A DNA stretch of 64,000 nucleotides from Adiantum capillus-veneris. Its lineage: Eukaryota; Streptophyta; Polypodiopsida; Polypodiales; Pteridaceae. The stretch is from NCBI GenBank assembly GCA_014529385.2, contig CM043971.1:30397709-30461708 (forward strand). Direction: 5' to 3'. The position numbers and the translations under genes were made by a program. This document shows positions 22,335 through 33,699 of the stretch, in pieces (the first letter of the stretch is position 1; each line of letters opens with the position of its first letter). The notes under the pieces were generated by a model. That model ran no database searches. It was given only the letters and a program-made list of their open reading frames with translations, and had not been told where the DNA came from.

Positions 22335-23386
22335 TTGGTTCAGTGCGGATTTGCGCAATCGCGCGCGCGCGCACTTTTTCGGCAGATTCTGGATCCGAAG
22401 TTCGAAAATTCACACTCGACGTTCCGGGAGCGTTTCCCGCAGGTGACCGTCAGGTTTTACCCCCCTTTCGAAGCCGTTTATGCCCTCATAATTTCGTTCT
22501 GAGCACTACAGCAGAAGATAGATTTCAGCCGCAAAGAAATCCGTCTTGTGTAGATTGTCAAGCAGGAGGTGGTCGACATCAATATCGGCATCGACATACA
22601 TCACTTATTAGTCTTCAGAGCATCATCTACAGACCAGGTACACATATATATCATCAGATATATATATTGCAGTCTGCATTGCTACTTCTTGTGCTTGCCA
22701 GGTTCCAGGGGAGGTGTGGCCATACGACGGCTTGACACCACTGGCCTGTATTGTAGATTGATGTACAGAGATTGTGGGTCTGCTAGTTGTGAGTCACGCT
22801 AGCAGAGAGACCGTCGCAGCGGTCATAGGACAATGATTGGTCTATTATAGGATGTATGCTAGTTCTAGGCAGTTTGCTGAGCCATCTGAGAGGGTCGTGT
22901 GTGAGGTTTTTTGAAGCCAAGCACTGGGGGCTGGGTTACCCAGTGTGAGATGGATTAGGTTGCTGGAGTTCCTCTCTACACGCATCCTCTTCGGCGACTT
23001 TTATCCCTTAGGATGTATGACTTTGTGTAGACACTGGATTGCATCTTATGTGTCACGCCGTTGAGGCATTGTTCAGGGTTCAGTCTTGAGACAGATACAG
23101 GTTCTGTCATCGCCCAGAGAGGAGACAGTGTATGCTTACAGAACAGCATATTACAGAGATTTTTTAGATTTGTCACTGGTCAGCTATTTATGATTGTTTT
23201 TTGAGCTATCTTTTGGTTCCCAGAGCTCAGTTTACAGGGGAGACTCTGTAAAAAATTTTCAAAATACTGACAGTTCCTGAGGAGAGGTGTTCAGCTTGTT
23301 GATTACAGCTTGTTTACTGTGTACAGAGGCCAGTTTACAGGGGAAACTCTGCCGGATTTTTCTCAGGACTAAGCAGTTTGGCAGAT

Positions 23387-24330
23387 ATGGCATCTTCTCA
23401 AAGTGAGACTCTTTACAACATAAAGAAGCTGGATGGCACAAACTTTCCATTCTGGAAGAAGCAGATTTGACAGGTTTTGGTGCAGAAAAAACAAGTGAAG
23501 CCACTGAAGCTCAAAGGGGAGAGACCAGAAGGTATGGCTGAAGATGAGTGGGAAGAGATTGACGAGTTAGCTTGTTCCACAATCATGCTGACACTGGCAG
23601 AAAATGTTTACTTCAACGTAGCAGAAGAGACTACAACGTATGGCGTATGGAAAAAGCTATGTGGTATGTATGACAAACAAAGTGCTGATTCTCAGATTTA
23701 CTGGCTCAAGAAATTGGTGGATTTGAAGATGAAGGAAGGGACAGCCATGTCAAATCATCTGAATGAATTTCACACAATTTTCAGCCAGTTAACAGCACAA
23801 GAGATAGTCTTTCCAGATTCAGTGAAGGCTATGTTTCTCTTAATCACTTTGCCAGACAATTGGGATACTTTTCGTACAGCGTTAAGTAATTCTGTCGCGC
23901 CAGAAGGTCTTACAAGTGCAAATGTAGAAGGCAGCTTGCTCACAGAGGAAGTGAACAGGAAGAACATTGACAAAGGCAAAGGCAATAGTTCTTTGGTCGT
24001 TCGAAGGAGACAACAGTTTAAAGAGAAGAAGGGTAAGAAGGCACAAAACCGAAGTAAGTCTCGTGATTCGAAGTCAAAGGATGACATAGAATGCTACCAT
24101 TGTGGCAAGAAGGGTCACATGAAGCGAGACTGTACGAAGTGGAAACAAGAAAAAGGAAAAACAAAGAGTTCTGAGCAAGATGAAAAGAAGAGTTCAGTGA
24201 AGATTGAAGAGGTGAATGTCACAGGATCTGGTTCAGACAGTGATTCTGGTATAGCAGCTGGTGACATCTTCCTTACAAGCAATCTTGATTCTGTTTTATT
24301 GACTGCAGAGGATGGACATGCTATGAGTGA
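23387..24330 (+). pseudogene. copia-3 gag with one in-frame stop
   Basis: The ATG at 23387 (MASSQSETLYNIKKLDGTNF) is the natural gag start, about 1 kb after the primer site. Codon 28 is TGA (23468-23470) in the context WKKQI*QVL, which a single C-to-T change of CGA would explain. The frame then continues with the UBN2 gag region (YDKQSADSQIYWLKKLVDLK) and CCHC knuckle CYHCGKKGHMKRDC at about 24090-24132. It would form the particle shell; an abundant product starting after the stop is conceivable but unproven. Confidence 0.9.
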
Positions 24331-26020
24331 TTGGATTATCGACTTAGGGGCATCTTTACATGTTTCTCCGCACAAAGAGTGGTTTACATCATATGTGGCT
24401 ACTAAAGATTATGTCAGACTTGGCAATGAGTAGGTTTGTGACATACTTGGAGTGGGAGATGTGCAGTTGAAGTTTGAGAATGGCTCTTCTTTATGGCTCA
24501 AGAATGTCAGACATGTTCCAGCAATCCGAAAGAGCTTGATTAGTACAGGGAAGTTGGATGATGCGGGTTATGCGACAGTTTTTGGGAACAGCGCTTGGAA
24601 GATCTCCAAAGGTTCGATGACTGTAGCACATGGCAGCAAGTTAGGAACTCTGTACACTTTACATGTTTTAGAGGTTAAAAACCATGTAATTAATGTGATT
24701 GAGCAGCCAAGTGTGTCACTGTGGCATCGGAGGTTGGGACATATGTCAAAAAGAGGAATGGAAATACTTTCTCATTATGGTTATTTGTCTGGCTTTTCAT
24801 TTCAAGATTTTGAGTTTTGTGAGCATTGTGTTTATGGTAAGCAAACACAGGAACCGCACAGATCAAAGAGGAATCGTAGGGACGAACGGTTAGCTCTTGT
24901 ACACAGTGATCTATGTGGACCAATGCCTAGTTTGTCACTAGGGGGAGCAGCGTACTTTTGTACATTTATAGATGACTATTCTCACAAAGTATGGGTTTAC
25001 TTCTTGAAGCACAAGGATGAGGTGCTCAAGGTCTTTAAGACATTCTTGCAGCTGGTGGAGAATCAGAGTGGTCAGAAGCTGAAGTGGTGGAGAGTACGTT
25101 TCCAAAGCTTTTCAAGACTTTTGTGAAGCAAAAGGGATTAAGCGAGAACTTACTGCACCATATAATCCTTCACAGAATGGGGTTGCAGAACGTATGAATA
25201 GGACCATACAAGAGAAGGTCAGAAGCATGTTGTCAAATGCTGAGTTGCCTGATGGATTTTGGGCGGAAGCAGTGGCTACAGCAGTCCATTTGATCAACAG
25301 GTCTCCTAGTAGGGTTCTGGATAAGAGTGCAGTGGCCAAGATGCTATGGACAGGCAAGGCACCTTCGTATAAGCATCTCAGAGTCTTTGGTTGTGAAGCT
25401 TATAGCCATATTCCTAAGGAGTTCAGAAATAAGTTAGAACCAAAGAGCAAGAAGTGTATATTTCTTGGCTACGGAGAATCGGGCGAGATGGGTTACCGGC
25501 TTTGGGATCCTGAGTCCAGAAAGCTTATACGTAGCAATGATGTGCATTTCAATGAAGCCAAGTTTCACGCTAAGCCAGAGAAGACAGAGGAGATCAGAAG
25601 AGTTGTCTTCAGGGAAGATGGACCTAGTGCTAGCACATCAAGACAACATGGTCAGGCTCAAGAACAACCTATAGTGGCTAGAGAGGCAGAATCAGTTGTG
25701 GTGAGACGTTCTGAGCCTGTCTCCAAACCACTTGATCGTTATGTGCCATCTCTAAATTATGTCATGCTCACAGATTGCGGAGAACCATCTTGTTACAAGG
25801 AAGCATTACAAGTGGTTGACTCGAAAAAATGGCAGTTGGCCATGCAGTCAGAGATGACAGCTCTACATAAAAACCAGACATGGAAGTTGGTTAAATTACC
25901 ACAGGGCAAAAAGGCTCTACCTTGTAAATGGGTTTACAGGTATAAGATCACCGCTCATGATAGTCAGCCAAAGTACAAAGCAAGGCTTGTTGCCAAGGGC
26001 TTTAAGCAAGAACGGCATTG
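24331..26020 (+). pseudogene. copia-3 protease and integrase
   Basis: In frame with gag, the protease site reads WIIDLGASLH (expected D-S-G-A; Ser is Leu, a TCA-to-TTA type change). A TAG at 24431 follows GNE. The integrase finger has WHRRLGHMSKRGM and CEHCVYGKQ, and VHSDLCGPM keeps the first Asp. At about 25088 a frame-breaking deletion removes the expected R-S-D-N-G segment, so the second catalytic Asp is gone; sequence resumes in another frame as GEYVSKAF. The Glu-bearing NGVAERMNRTIQEK remains. A second frameshift lies at about 26018. Confidence 0.9.
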
Positions 26021-27333
26021 ACTTTGATGAAGTCTTCTCTCCAATGGTCAAGATGACTACATTGAGATGCTTTCTTGCATTGGTTGCTATATTGGATTTG
26101 GTGTTGCACCAAATGGATGTCAAGACAGCGTTCTTGCATGGTGATTTAGATGTGGAAATTTACATGCAGCAGCCAGAAGGGTTTGTTGAGAAAGGCATGG
26201 AACATTTGGTATGCCAGTTGTTAAAGAGTCTTTATGGCTTAAAACAATCACCGAGGGCATGGTACCATAAGTTCCACCAGTTTATGCTTTCTCAAGGCTA
26301 CAAACGTAGTGAGTTCGATCACTGTCTATATACAAAGAAGGCTAAGGATGGCAGTTGGCTGATCCTTATTTTGTATGTGGATGACATGTTGATTGCTGGC
26401 AAACACTTGGAAGAAATTTCAGCTTTGAAGTCAAAGATGGCAAAATCGTTTGACATGAAAGACATGGGTGAGGCAAGTCATATACTTGGTATGCGCATTG
26501 AGAGAGACATATCAAAGAAGTTGATTTGGTTATCTCAAACAGAGTATATTGACAAGGTTTTGCAACGTTTCAATATGGAGAAGGGAAAGGCATTGAGTGT
26601 TCCATTGCCGCCATATGTGAAACTTAGCAAACAAGATTGTCCTGTGTCTGAGGAAGAAAAGGCTGAAATGGATAAGATTCCATATGCGTCTGCAGTGGGT
26701 AGTTTGATGTATGCAATGATTGCTACACGTCCGGATATTGCATTTGCAGTGGGAGTGGTTAGCAGATATATGTCAAATCCCGGCAAGAAACATTGGGAGG
26801 CAGTGAAAGGTATCATGAGATACTTAAAACATACAAAGAGTATGTGCATATGCTATGGTAGTCAGGATTTGAGTGTCAGAGGATACACTGACTCAGATTA
26901 TGCAGGAGACTTGGATAAGAGGAGATCTACATCAGACTATGTCTTTACATTGGCTGGAGGTGCCATATCATGGCGATCTCGATTACAAGATTGTGTTACG
27001 CAGTCTACTACAGAAGCTGAGTATGTTGCAGCAAATGAGGCATGCAAAGAAGCTATTTGGCTTGGTAGATTGGTTGCAGACTTGGGAATCAAAGTAGATA
27101 TGCCAGAGTTATATTGTGATAGTCAAAGTGCTATACAATTGGCAAAGAATCCAGTGTTCCATTCGAAGACTAAGCATATTGATGTCAAATATCACTTCAT
27201 TAGGGAAGTACTTGAAGACAAGCAGATACAACTGCTGAAGATCCACACCAAGGACAATCCTGCTGATCTACTCACAAAGGGACTTCCAAGAGAGGGCTTT
27301 GTGCATTGTCGTGAGTTATTGGGCATTGGATAG
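26021..27333 (+). pseudogene. copia-3 reverse transcriptase and RNase H (open frame)
   Basis: This is the longest undamaged coding stretch in the window. RT shows MDVKTAFLHGDLD, SLYGLKQSPRAWYHKF and LYVDDMLIAG with both catalytic Asps. RNase H shows TDSDYAGD, STTEAEYVA and YCDSQSAIQLAKN with its acidic residues. The stop at 27331 is followed by the purine tract and 3' LTR. The domains are intact, but the frame is cut off from gag by upstream lesions, so no normal polyprotein can be made from this copy. Confidence 0.95.
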
Positions 27334-27399
27334 ATGGCAGCCATGTAAATCTTTGTACATTTCTGTTCATAGATTTACAGTTACTTAAAGTGCCACATT

Positions 27400-27417
27400 G
27401 GACTTTAAGTGGGAGGT
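27400..27417 (+). other. Polypurine tract of copia-3
   Basis: A stretch ending AAGTGGGAGGT directly precedes the 3' LTR, the second-strand priming position. Copia-2 (CAAGTGGGAGAT) and copia-4 have close equivalents. Confidence 0.85.
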
Positions 27418-27632
27418 TGTTGGGATTAAAGCCCAAGTGGCCTCTTATGCGGATATGGCCACCCGCCCGCCTAACTCACTTACCTCTAACTCTTTGTATA
27501 TACTCACATATACTTTGTGAATACTAGGGAATTGGGAGATAACCCTTCTAACAGTTCTCTGCGTACTGTACTGTGTAAGCTCACTGTGTGTGTGTGAGAG
27601 AGAGTCGACCCACGCTCCGCTCCGCGACTTCA
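27418..27632 (+). repeat. 3' LTR of copia-3
   Basis: 215 bp, matching the 5' LTR except for a shorter GT repeat and about three substitutions, followed by the GTAAT target duplication. Confidence 0.95.
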
Positions 27633-27939
27633 GTAATGACCCCATTTGCCTTCCTGACGCCACTAGATGCCATCTGACGCACCTGCTTACCTCATGTCGT
27701 CGGCCCGCAGATAGCTTCCTCGAGAAGTTTTACGCACTACGAACTCCTCATTATTGTAGAAAAAACACACTGGTACTAGTAATAGTGAAAATCGATGCAC
27801 TATGTACATGGTGTCCTACCTGTACACACGTGGGCCCCACGTAACCACCTGGCTATGGAAATTGGGCAATCCTTTATTTGATGCACCATGCATGTATATG
27901 TACATATGCACAATCCCTTGCTCCAAAAAACTCCTGACA

Positions 27940-28690
27940 ACGGTTTCTACACCTTTGGCTGGTCACTTTAAACTAACCAAAGATTATGTGTCCAAAGACA
28001 CAAGAGAAGATAGCCTATATGTCTAAAGTTCTATATGATGTAGCGATAGGTTCTCTTATGTATGCTATGGTCTGGACAAGGCGAGACATTGTAAATGTAG
28101 TGGGAGTTGTAAGTAGGTTCATGGACAACCCAGGTAAAGAGCACTGGCAAGCTGTGAAGTGGATACTTAGGTATCTAAAAGGGACAACAACCAATGCTTT
28201 GTATTTTGCAGGAACTGATATTTTTCTGGAAGGGTATGCTGATGCAGATATGGTAGGTGACAAAGATACTCTACGGAGCACTACTGACTATGTCTTCACA
28301 ATTGGAGGCACATCAGTAAGCTAGGCTTCAAAGCTACAGAAAGTGGTCTCACTTTCTACCATGGAAGCAGAGCATGTAGCAATGACAGAGGCAAGAAAAG
28401 AAATTCTGTGGCTTCACAGATTCTTTAGAAGAGCTTGGATTCAAACAAGGCAATTGTGTCTTCTACAGTGATAGCCAAAGCACTATCCATCTTGCGAAGA
28501 ACTCAGCCTTTCATTCAAGGACAAAGCACATTGAGGTGAGATATCACTTCATACGCACTCTTTCGGAAGAGGGACAGCTAAAGCTAGGAAAGGTGCATAC
28601 AAGTGAAAATCCTGCAGACATGTTTACAAAGGTGCTCAACAAGGAGAAGTTGAGCTTTTGCTCATCTTCAATCGGCATTCAATTATAAGA
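27940..28690 (+). pseudogene. copia-2 RNase H, continuation after the nested insertion
   Basis: The sequence resumes with VSTPLAGHFKLTKDYV, then after a frameshift GSLMYAMVWTRRDIVNVVGVVSRF, YADADMVGDKD, LSTMEAEHVAM and FYSDSQSTIHLAKNSAFHS. These are the copia RNase H motifs in order. The end (NPADMFTKVLNKEKL) is followed by a purine tract and the 3' LTR. Confidence 0.9.
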
Positions 28691-28737
28691 AGCCAGGATG
28701 GAAAGCAATCACAGAGGTCAGTCTCCAAGTGGGAGAT

Positions 28738-29418
28738 TGTTAAGTATAGAGCTTGATTTAACCCTTGTAATTTTCTGTGGTAAAAACGCACATTTGTAAG
28801 GCCCCCATTATGAGGAGAAGCCATCAGGCGTACAGAAAAATCACTCGCCAGAAACCAAAATAACTCATTGGAAACCAAACTTTTTACCATAATATTCTTT
28901 TTGTCGGAATATTATGGCCGGATGACGGCCGAAAAGTGGTCGGAAAACGATCGATCAGTTGGCTGGTGGCCGATGGCCGAATTCAAAAGCGGATTTTTCT
29001 TCTCAAGGGCGGCCACACATAGGCGGACTAGAGGGTCCGATTTGGACTTACCTACACAAGGGCGGCTACACATGGCTGCATCTCATGAGAGAGGCAGGCC
29101 TTTTGGCCTATAAAAGGAGGCCATTTCTACACACATTACACATTGTGAAGTTGATGCAACAAGGTGGTGAGAGTGAAGCAAGGCGGGAGCTCTGTTAAGA
29201 GTATAATCCCTTTGTAACCTACTTCTTGTTTGAAGTACTAAATCCATTAAGTGGCTACTTTCCCATGGATGTAGCCCACATTGGGTGAACCACGTATATT
29301 GTGTGTACTCTCTCTCTCTCTCTCTCTACACTCTATAATCTCTTGTGTGTGAAAATTATCTTGTCTCCATTAAGTAATCTACTCAATTATCTACTTAGCT
29401 ACGTCATATTTCCTAACA
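28738..29418 (+). repeat. 3' LTR of copia-2
   Basis: TGTTAAGTATAG...TTTCCTAACA, 681 bp, with TGTTA/TAACA inverted ends and a preceding CAAGTGGGAGAT purine tract. It contains a TATA-like 'cctataaaagg' at 29108-29118 and a CT run at 29310-29327. Confidence 0.9.
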
Positions 29419-29566
29419 CATATTAAGTGCATAAGTGAAGGGTGAGTTTAGGAAATGAAAAGATAGATGAAGGTGGAAAGTCAAAAGAGCCTTTCTGCCC
29501 ATATAAGAGGTGTTTCTCTTCTTCTTTATTTTCCCTTCAGTGTTTCTTCTATTGAAAGTGTCCTTG

Positions 29567-29590
<24 letters not shown>
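29419..29590. repeat. Dispersed repeat, inverted partner at 60270-60475
   Basis: The stretch 'gtgcataagtgaagggtgag', continuing to 'ggtggaaagtcaaaag' and 'gcccatataagaggtg', matches the reverse complement of about 60270-60475 with moderate divergence. The right end runs into a (CT)n tract at 29570-29612. Nature unknown. Confidence 0.75.

Positions 29591-29612
<22 letters not shown>
29570..29612. repeat. (CT)n microsatellite
   Basis: About 21 CT units. Confidence 0.95.
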
Positions 29613-29615
<3 letters not shown>

Positions 29616-29829
29616 ACACACAATGTTGTATCTGTCCTTCCAAGCTAATATTGTTGCAAATGTGCATGCTACAGGCTATAGACTAGCGCATCATTTTTGT
29701 TGTTGTTGAGGGAATCTTTGAATTGGGAATACCTTTTAATAATTGATAATCAAGTAACATATATCAATTCTACTTCCATGGAGGATACCATGTATTTTTT
29801 CAAAAAAAGTCAGCAACAAGACCAAGGAA

Positions 29830-30235
29830 TTGACTAGCAATTTTGTTGTGATAGGGACACAACAGCAAGTACCACTAGTAATACAAAAAATAGTAGCCAT
29901 AGAGTTTATTCATATCCTTGAAATTGCAAGTGTCAGCGATCCACTCCCTTCAGTACAAGTCATGAATGACCCATCACCTGTTTTGGAAGCACAACCAACT
30001 ATCACCAAGAGGGTCTCAAAAACTCCCCAGACATTTCAAAACAAAAAAACAAAGGAAATGTGGATACTCAAACAGCAAGGTACTCAAGTAAAGTCAAAGA
30101 AATCCAAAGCCCCCTCTACATAGCAAATTTGGATTCCTAAAGGAGTCCAACACATTTAAGGAAGCTTAATGTGGATTCCCAAAAATCAACTACAAGGCTT
30201 ATCTCCAAAAAAGCGACAACAGTTTTTCTTCCCCC
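29830..30235 (+). pseudogene. Degenerate open frame with repeated W-I-P-K motif
   Basis: A proline/lysine-rich frame ends at 30121 and continues through stops with three related motifs MWILKQQ, IWIPKGV and MWIPKNQ about 20 residues apart. Tryptophan-x-proline-lysine linkers of this kind occur between gag and pol in some plant copia elements, but I cannot place it firmly. Confidence 0.35.
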
Positions 30236-30296
30236 CTTGAGATAAAACTATCCAAGTTTTATAGTCCACTCAAGTAGCAAAAAGTTGACAATGAAA

Positions 30297-30552
30297 AAGC
30301 ATAGAGCCAAGAGAGAGAATGCATGAGAGAGAGAGAGAGAGATTCTGTTGAAACAACCAACTAGGCAATGAATTGCATGATGATACAATGGGGGCGCGGT
30401 GCATCTTATATATATTTTGGGGTCCATAGGTACCCTCCTTAGGGAATTTCCCTACCCAATATCATGTCAAGTAATTAAAACAAATACCTAGAGAAAAAAT
30501 AAATACTAGGAACACACTCGGCTATTCACTTGAGATGCTATAACTTTAACAC
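30297..30552 (-). repeat. 3' LTR-like repeat of the small element
   Basis: It begins 'catagagccaagagagagaatg' and ends 'ataactttaaca', matching 31833-32091. The outer left edge is not certain. Confidence 0.6.
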
Positions 30553-31377
30553 CCTCTCTATAGTTCATAGTTGACATATGTCAATGAATAAGCTACCATG
30601 GACACCCCAATAGTTGTACACTCCACTGGATACACCTCGGATTTGCTCCCATCAACCTCTCATAGGAGAAGAATGCCATCTTGAGCACCGGTTTCCTCAC
30701 AATATTCCATCTTGAGCATCGGCCCAACAACAATGTATTTTGCACACATCCATAGTATTTTGTATATGTCTCATTGGTTCCTTTTTCTAGATGCATGTGC
30801 CTTGAAATCCGATCCATGGGTTTGAATGATGATAACTTGAACTCTGACACATTGCTCAAATTCATAAATAGAGAGCTATATTTTCCCTCTTTTCCACTCA
30901 CAAGCCTCTCTCTGGCTCAAGCATGTTGTGGCAATGCCCACCTGGCCAGAAATCTAGCATCGTGGCCTCAAGTAGATGTTGCCATGTGTGTTGTGCCAAT
31001 CTCCTTACTACAAACATTGTCTTTACCACCCTCTTCAATCTTGCTATTTCCTTTATCCTCTTCAAAGCTCAAGCACTTGCATTTGGCTTTACATTTCTAA
31101 GCCAAACAAAGCCTCTGCTCATAGTTATAATGATGGGTCGGGGACCTTGCGGGTATCAAGACAGCTAACTAAGCACATGTCAATGTATTGTCCATAGCCA
31201 TTAGTTGTTGATCATTCGTGATGTAGAGGCTTCCATGGAATTAACCCAGAGAGACCTCATGATGGGGGCCAAGACAAGCCCTCTCTTCCAAGGCTCTCCA
31301 AAAATAGATTCTAAAGAGGCTCTACATTCAACATCTCAAAACGTAGTTGTAAATCCCTCCAAAGTCACTAGCAAAGA

Positions 31378-31402
31378 GGGGGGGGGGGGGGGGGAAGGGG
31401 GG
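31378..31402. repeat. Poly-G tract
   Basis: Seventeen consecutive G (31378-31394), AA, then six more G. Confidence 0.95.
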
Positions 31403-31814
31403 AAGAATGTGGCAATCATTTAAGCATTTTAAAGCATTGTCCCAAGCTTCCCAAATTGCAAGGAGGTCACCTACCTATTGCTGGTGTTTCAAAATGTGCT
31501 GCCCAAAAGTGCCACTAGGTCTTGTTTGCATGTGTGTTTCAAACTACTATCATCGGGCAACCCATCACTAGCAATGGCACTTCAGAATACAATCACAAGG
31601 GTGCCCTTTGCACTATGTTTTTGGGGTGCTCGCCAATGCCTTGCTTCACTTACATTTTCAAACATTGTTGATGTTGCCCTTCACTTGCATTTTAGAACAC
31701 TATGGGTAATGCTAGCAAGCCAATCCTTAAAGCCACCAAGGTGTTGCCTCCTTCCTGAACATTTTGGCGTGCTCTCCCTTTGCAATCAATGAGAAATGTG
31801 CTCTAATACCATGG

Positions 31815-32091
31815 AAAATTCAATTGTGTGGAAACATAGAGCCAAGAGAGAGAATGTGTGAGAGAGAAAGAGAGAGAGATTTTGTTGGACCATCCAATGG
31901 GGCAATTGAATTAGATGACAATACAATGTGGGCTAGGTGCTTCTTGTATACTATTTTCGGGTCCTTAAGTACACCCCTCAGTGAATTTTCTTACCCAGAA
32001 TCATGTCAAATAAGTAAAATAAATACTCTAAAGACAAAATAAATACCATGAACACATTGGGCTATTCACTTGAGATGTTATAATTTTAACA
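31815..32091 (-). repeat. 5' LTR-like repeat of the small element
   Basis: Runs from the primer-like site to 'ttataattttaaca'. It abuts copia RNase H-region sequence at 32095, suggesting insertion into a copia element. Confidence 0.6.
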
Positions 32092-32094
32092 CAT

Positions 32095-32450
32095 CCACTT
32101 AACTGCTTGCCAAAGCTTAGACCATGGGCTATGCATAAATCTTCTCACTTTCAACTCTGCAAACTAAATATACCTCGTAAGGCATACATAAATGAGGCAA
32201 CTAACAACTGTCTAGTAGAGGGTAGCATAAACAGGATCTCTAGCATCATGTAGACTCAGCTTTAAACCTGTCTCCGTAGGAGTGGCAATTGGCTTGCAAT
32301 CATGAAGTCCAGATTTTAATGGCAAAGTTTGCACATACTTTTCTTGAGATAATGCAATAACCTCAGCACACTATTTCAACTGAATGCCCAAATATTGATG
32401 CATTTTAGTCCTCCTTGTAGAACGGGACCTATACAGAGCATGAGAAATCC
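32095..32450 (-). pseudogene. copia RT/RNase H junction fragment
   Basis: On the minus strand the frame reads LSQEKYVQTL, KSGLHDCKPIATPTETGLKL, RDPVYATLY, VVSCLIYVCLTRYI and FMHSPWSKLWQAVKWM with small frameshifts. This is the copia segment between RT and RNase H (CKPxxTPM... YRSxVGSLMYL...). It ends abruptly at the small LTR element. Confidence 0.75.
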
Positions 32451-33460
32451 CATGTCCCTCTAAGAGGATAGGAATGGCATCCAAGAACATTAGGGAATAC
32501 ATGCAAATGACAATCTTCAAAAATGCCAATTTCTAACATTTTGGCCAAATTGGGCATTTTTCATCCTCATAGTGGTCATCAAGTTGGGTTATGAGAATTT
32601 TCATCTATTTGGAGTAAGTTTGGCATATGATGACCTCACATGTTTATCAAAGAATCAAGGACTTTTACACAAAGTCTACCATGCATAGACAAGCAATGGG
32701 ATGTGTGGATGTGGTCCTAGATAGAATTCTAAGTATTTTTTATAATCAAGATGCTCAACATTTACACATAGTGGCATCATGATATACTCTTGCCATCATG
32801 CTTATGAAGTTTCACCTCATTTTGATCACAAAAACCACTCCAGCCAAGAGAAATCGCAGATATAAGAGCTTTAAAGCCAAAAAATTTCATAATTTGCCTT
32901 TTTGTGAACCAAATCACCCCACGTTCACATAGAAGGACTAAAAAAACATGGAGAATCATTGTTATCAACAAAAAGTGTACTTTATAAAGAAAGTTGAAAG
33001 TTGCAATTCTTAACTTTTCTCCGTAGAGGAGTGACCTAACATAACCAAAAGGTCCACCATCATCATATACATATGCTCACCAAGTTTGGTGCAATTTGGA
33101 CACCAAAATTATCTTTGATCATCAAGTTCACAAAAATCATAGCTAGCAGATCTTTTATAGGGATTTTCACTCACTTTCAATGGTCCAAATCACTTGAAAT
33201 TTCACGCAAAGCATTAGGGACACATGAATATCCAAATTATGGGGTCAAAACTATGTCAAGCATGATGTTAATAATCATTATTCCTTACATTCTTGAAAAT
33301 GTTTCTTGTCTGCATTCTTCTGAGTGCCTAGACATGTTTTATACAAAAAAGTTAAGTTGAGAAGTTTATTCATTGATCAACCATAGAAAAGACCATCTGT
33401 AGCAAAAACACTCTGAAGTTCAAAAACATGGTTTGATAATTACCTAACCATTACAAGAAT
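32451..33460. other. Non-coding interval
   Basis: AT-rich sequence with phrases such as 'caccaagtttggtgcaatttgg' but no recognisable domain on either strand. It could be LTR or leader sequence of an unidentified element. Confidence 0.4.
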
Positions 33461-33650
33461 GTTGTTTGAGACCAATAAGGGTACTCCCAAGAAGAAGTCC
33501 AACAAACAAAGGCTAATAGATTTACCAATAGGAAAGGGTAATAATCCAATAGGAATTTTGTTATGGACCAATAAGGGTACTACCAAGAAGAAGTGCAACA
33601 AAGAAAGGCTAATAGAATTACCACCATGCCCACTAGAGAAATTAGACTCT
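33461..33650. repeat. 96-bp tandem duplication
   Basis: 'gaccaataagggtactccca' and the following 40 bases at 33469 recur at 33565 with few changes. Confidence 0.9.
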
Positions 33651-33699
33651 ATCGGGTAGGCAACAACTTGTTGGCTAGACAAATAACATCTCATAATGA

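Larger units (their letters stand above)
22097..27632 (+). mobile_element. Complete young Ty1/copia retrotransposon (copia-3)
   Basis: Two near-identical LTRs (22097-22319 and 27418-27632) flank primer site, gag, protease, integrase, RT, RNase H and a purine tract. GTAAT at 22092-22096 is repeated at 27633-27637 as a 5-bp target duplication. Total length is 5536 bp. The LTRs differ by about three substitutions plus GT/GA repeat length, so insertion was recent, yet the polyprotein carries two stops, a deletion and a frameshift. Confidence 0.95.
21258..27939. mobile_element. Solo-LTR-like element inserted in copia-2, itself split by copia-3
   Basis: Copia-2 coding sequence is interrupted at 21257 and resumes at 27940. 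The bases ACGG (21254-21257 and 27940-27943) flank the insert as a target duplication. Without copia-3 the insert is about 1.14 kb, begins TGGTAGCGGG and ends CTCCTGACA, and has no coding content, which fits a solo LTR. The family and orientation are not known. Confidence 0.6.
17731..29418 (+). mobile_element. Ty1/copia retrotransposon copia-2, interrupted by nested elements
   Basis: Truncated 5' LTR, primer site, gag, protease, integrase, RT and the first part of RNase H run from 17731 to about 21257. The rest of RNase H, a purine-rich tract and a complete 3' LTR resume at 27940-29418. Removing 21258-27939 rejoins the coding sequence (FAMQNE...VSTPLAGHFKL). Lesions in every domain show it is older than its inserts. 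Confidence 0.9.
30288..32091 (-). mobile_element. Small LTR element without recognised genes (LARD/TRIM-like)
   Basis: Two direct repeats (about 30297-30552 and 31815-32091) flank a 1.25 kb interior. A primer-like site (TGGTATTAGAGCAC on the minus strand, 31799-31812) touches the right repeat and a pyrimidine run CCCTCTCT (minus-strand purine tract) touches the left repeat, so orientation is minus. No gag or pol motif is visible inside. The two repeats are moderately diverged. Confidence 0.55.

Noticed and set aside
22196-22802. Open frames over the copia-3 5' LTR and leader
   Set aside because: They start inside the LTR, cross the primer site and resemble no protein.
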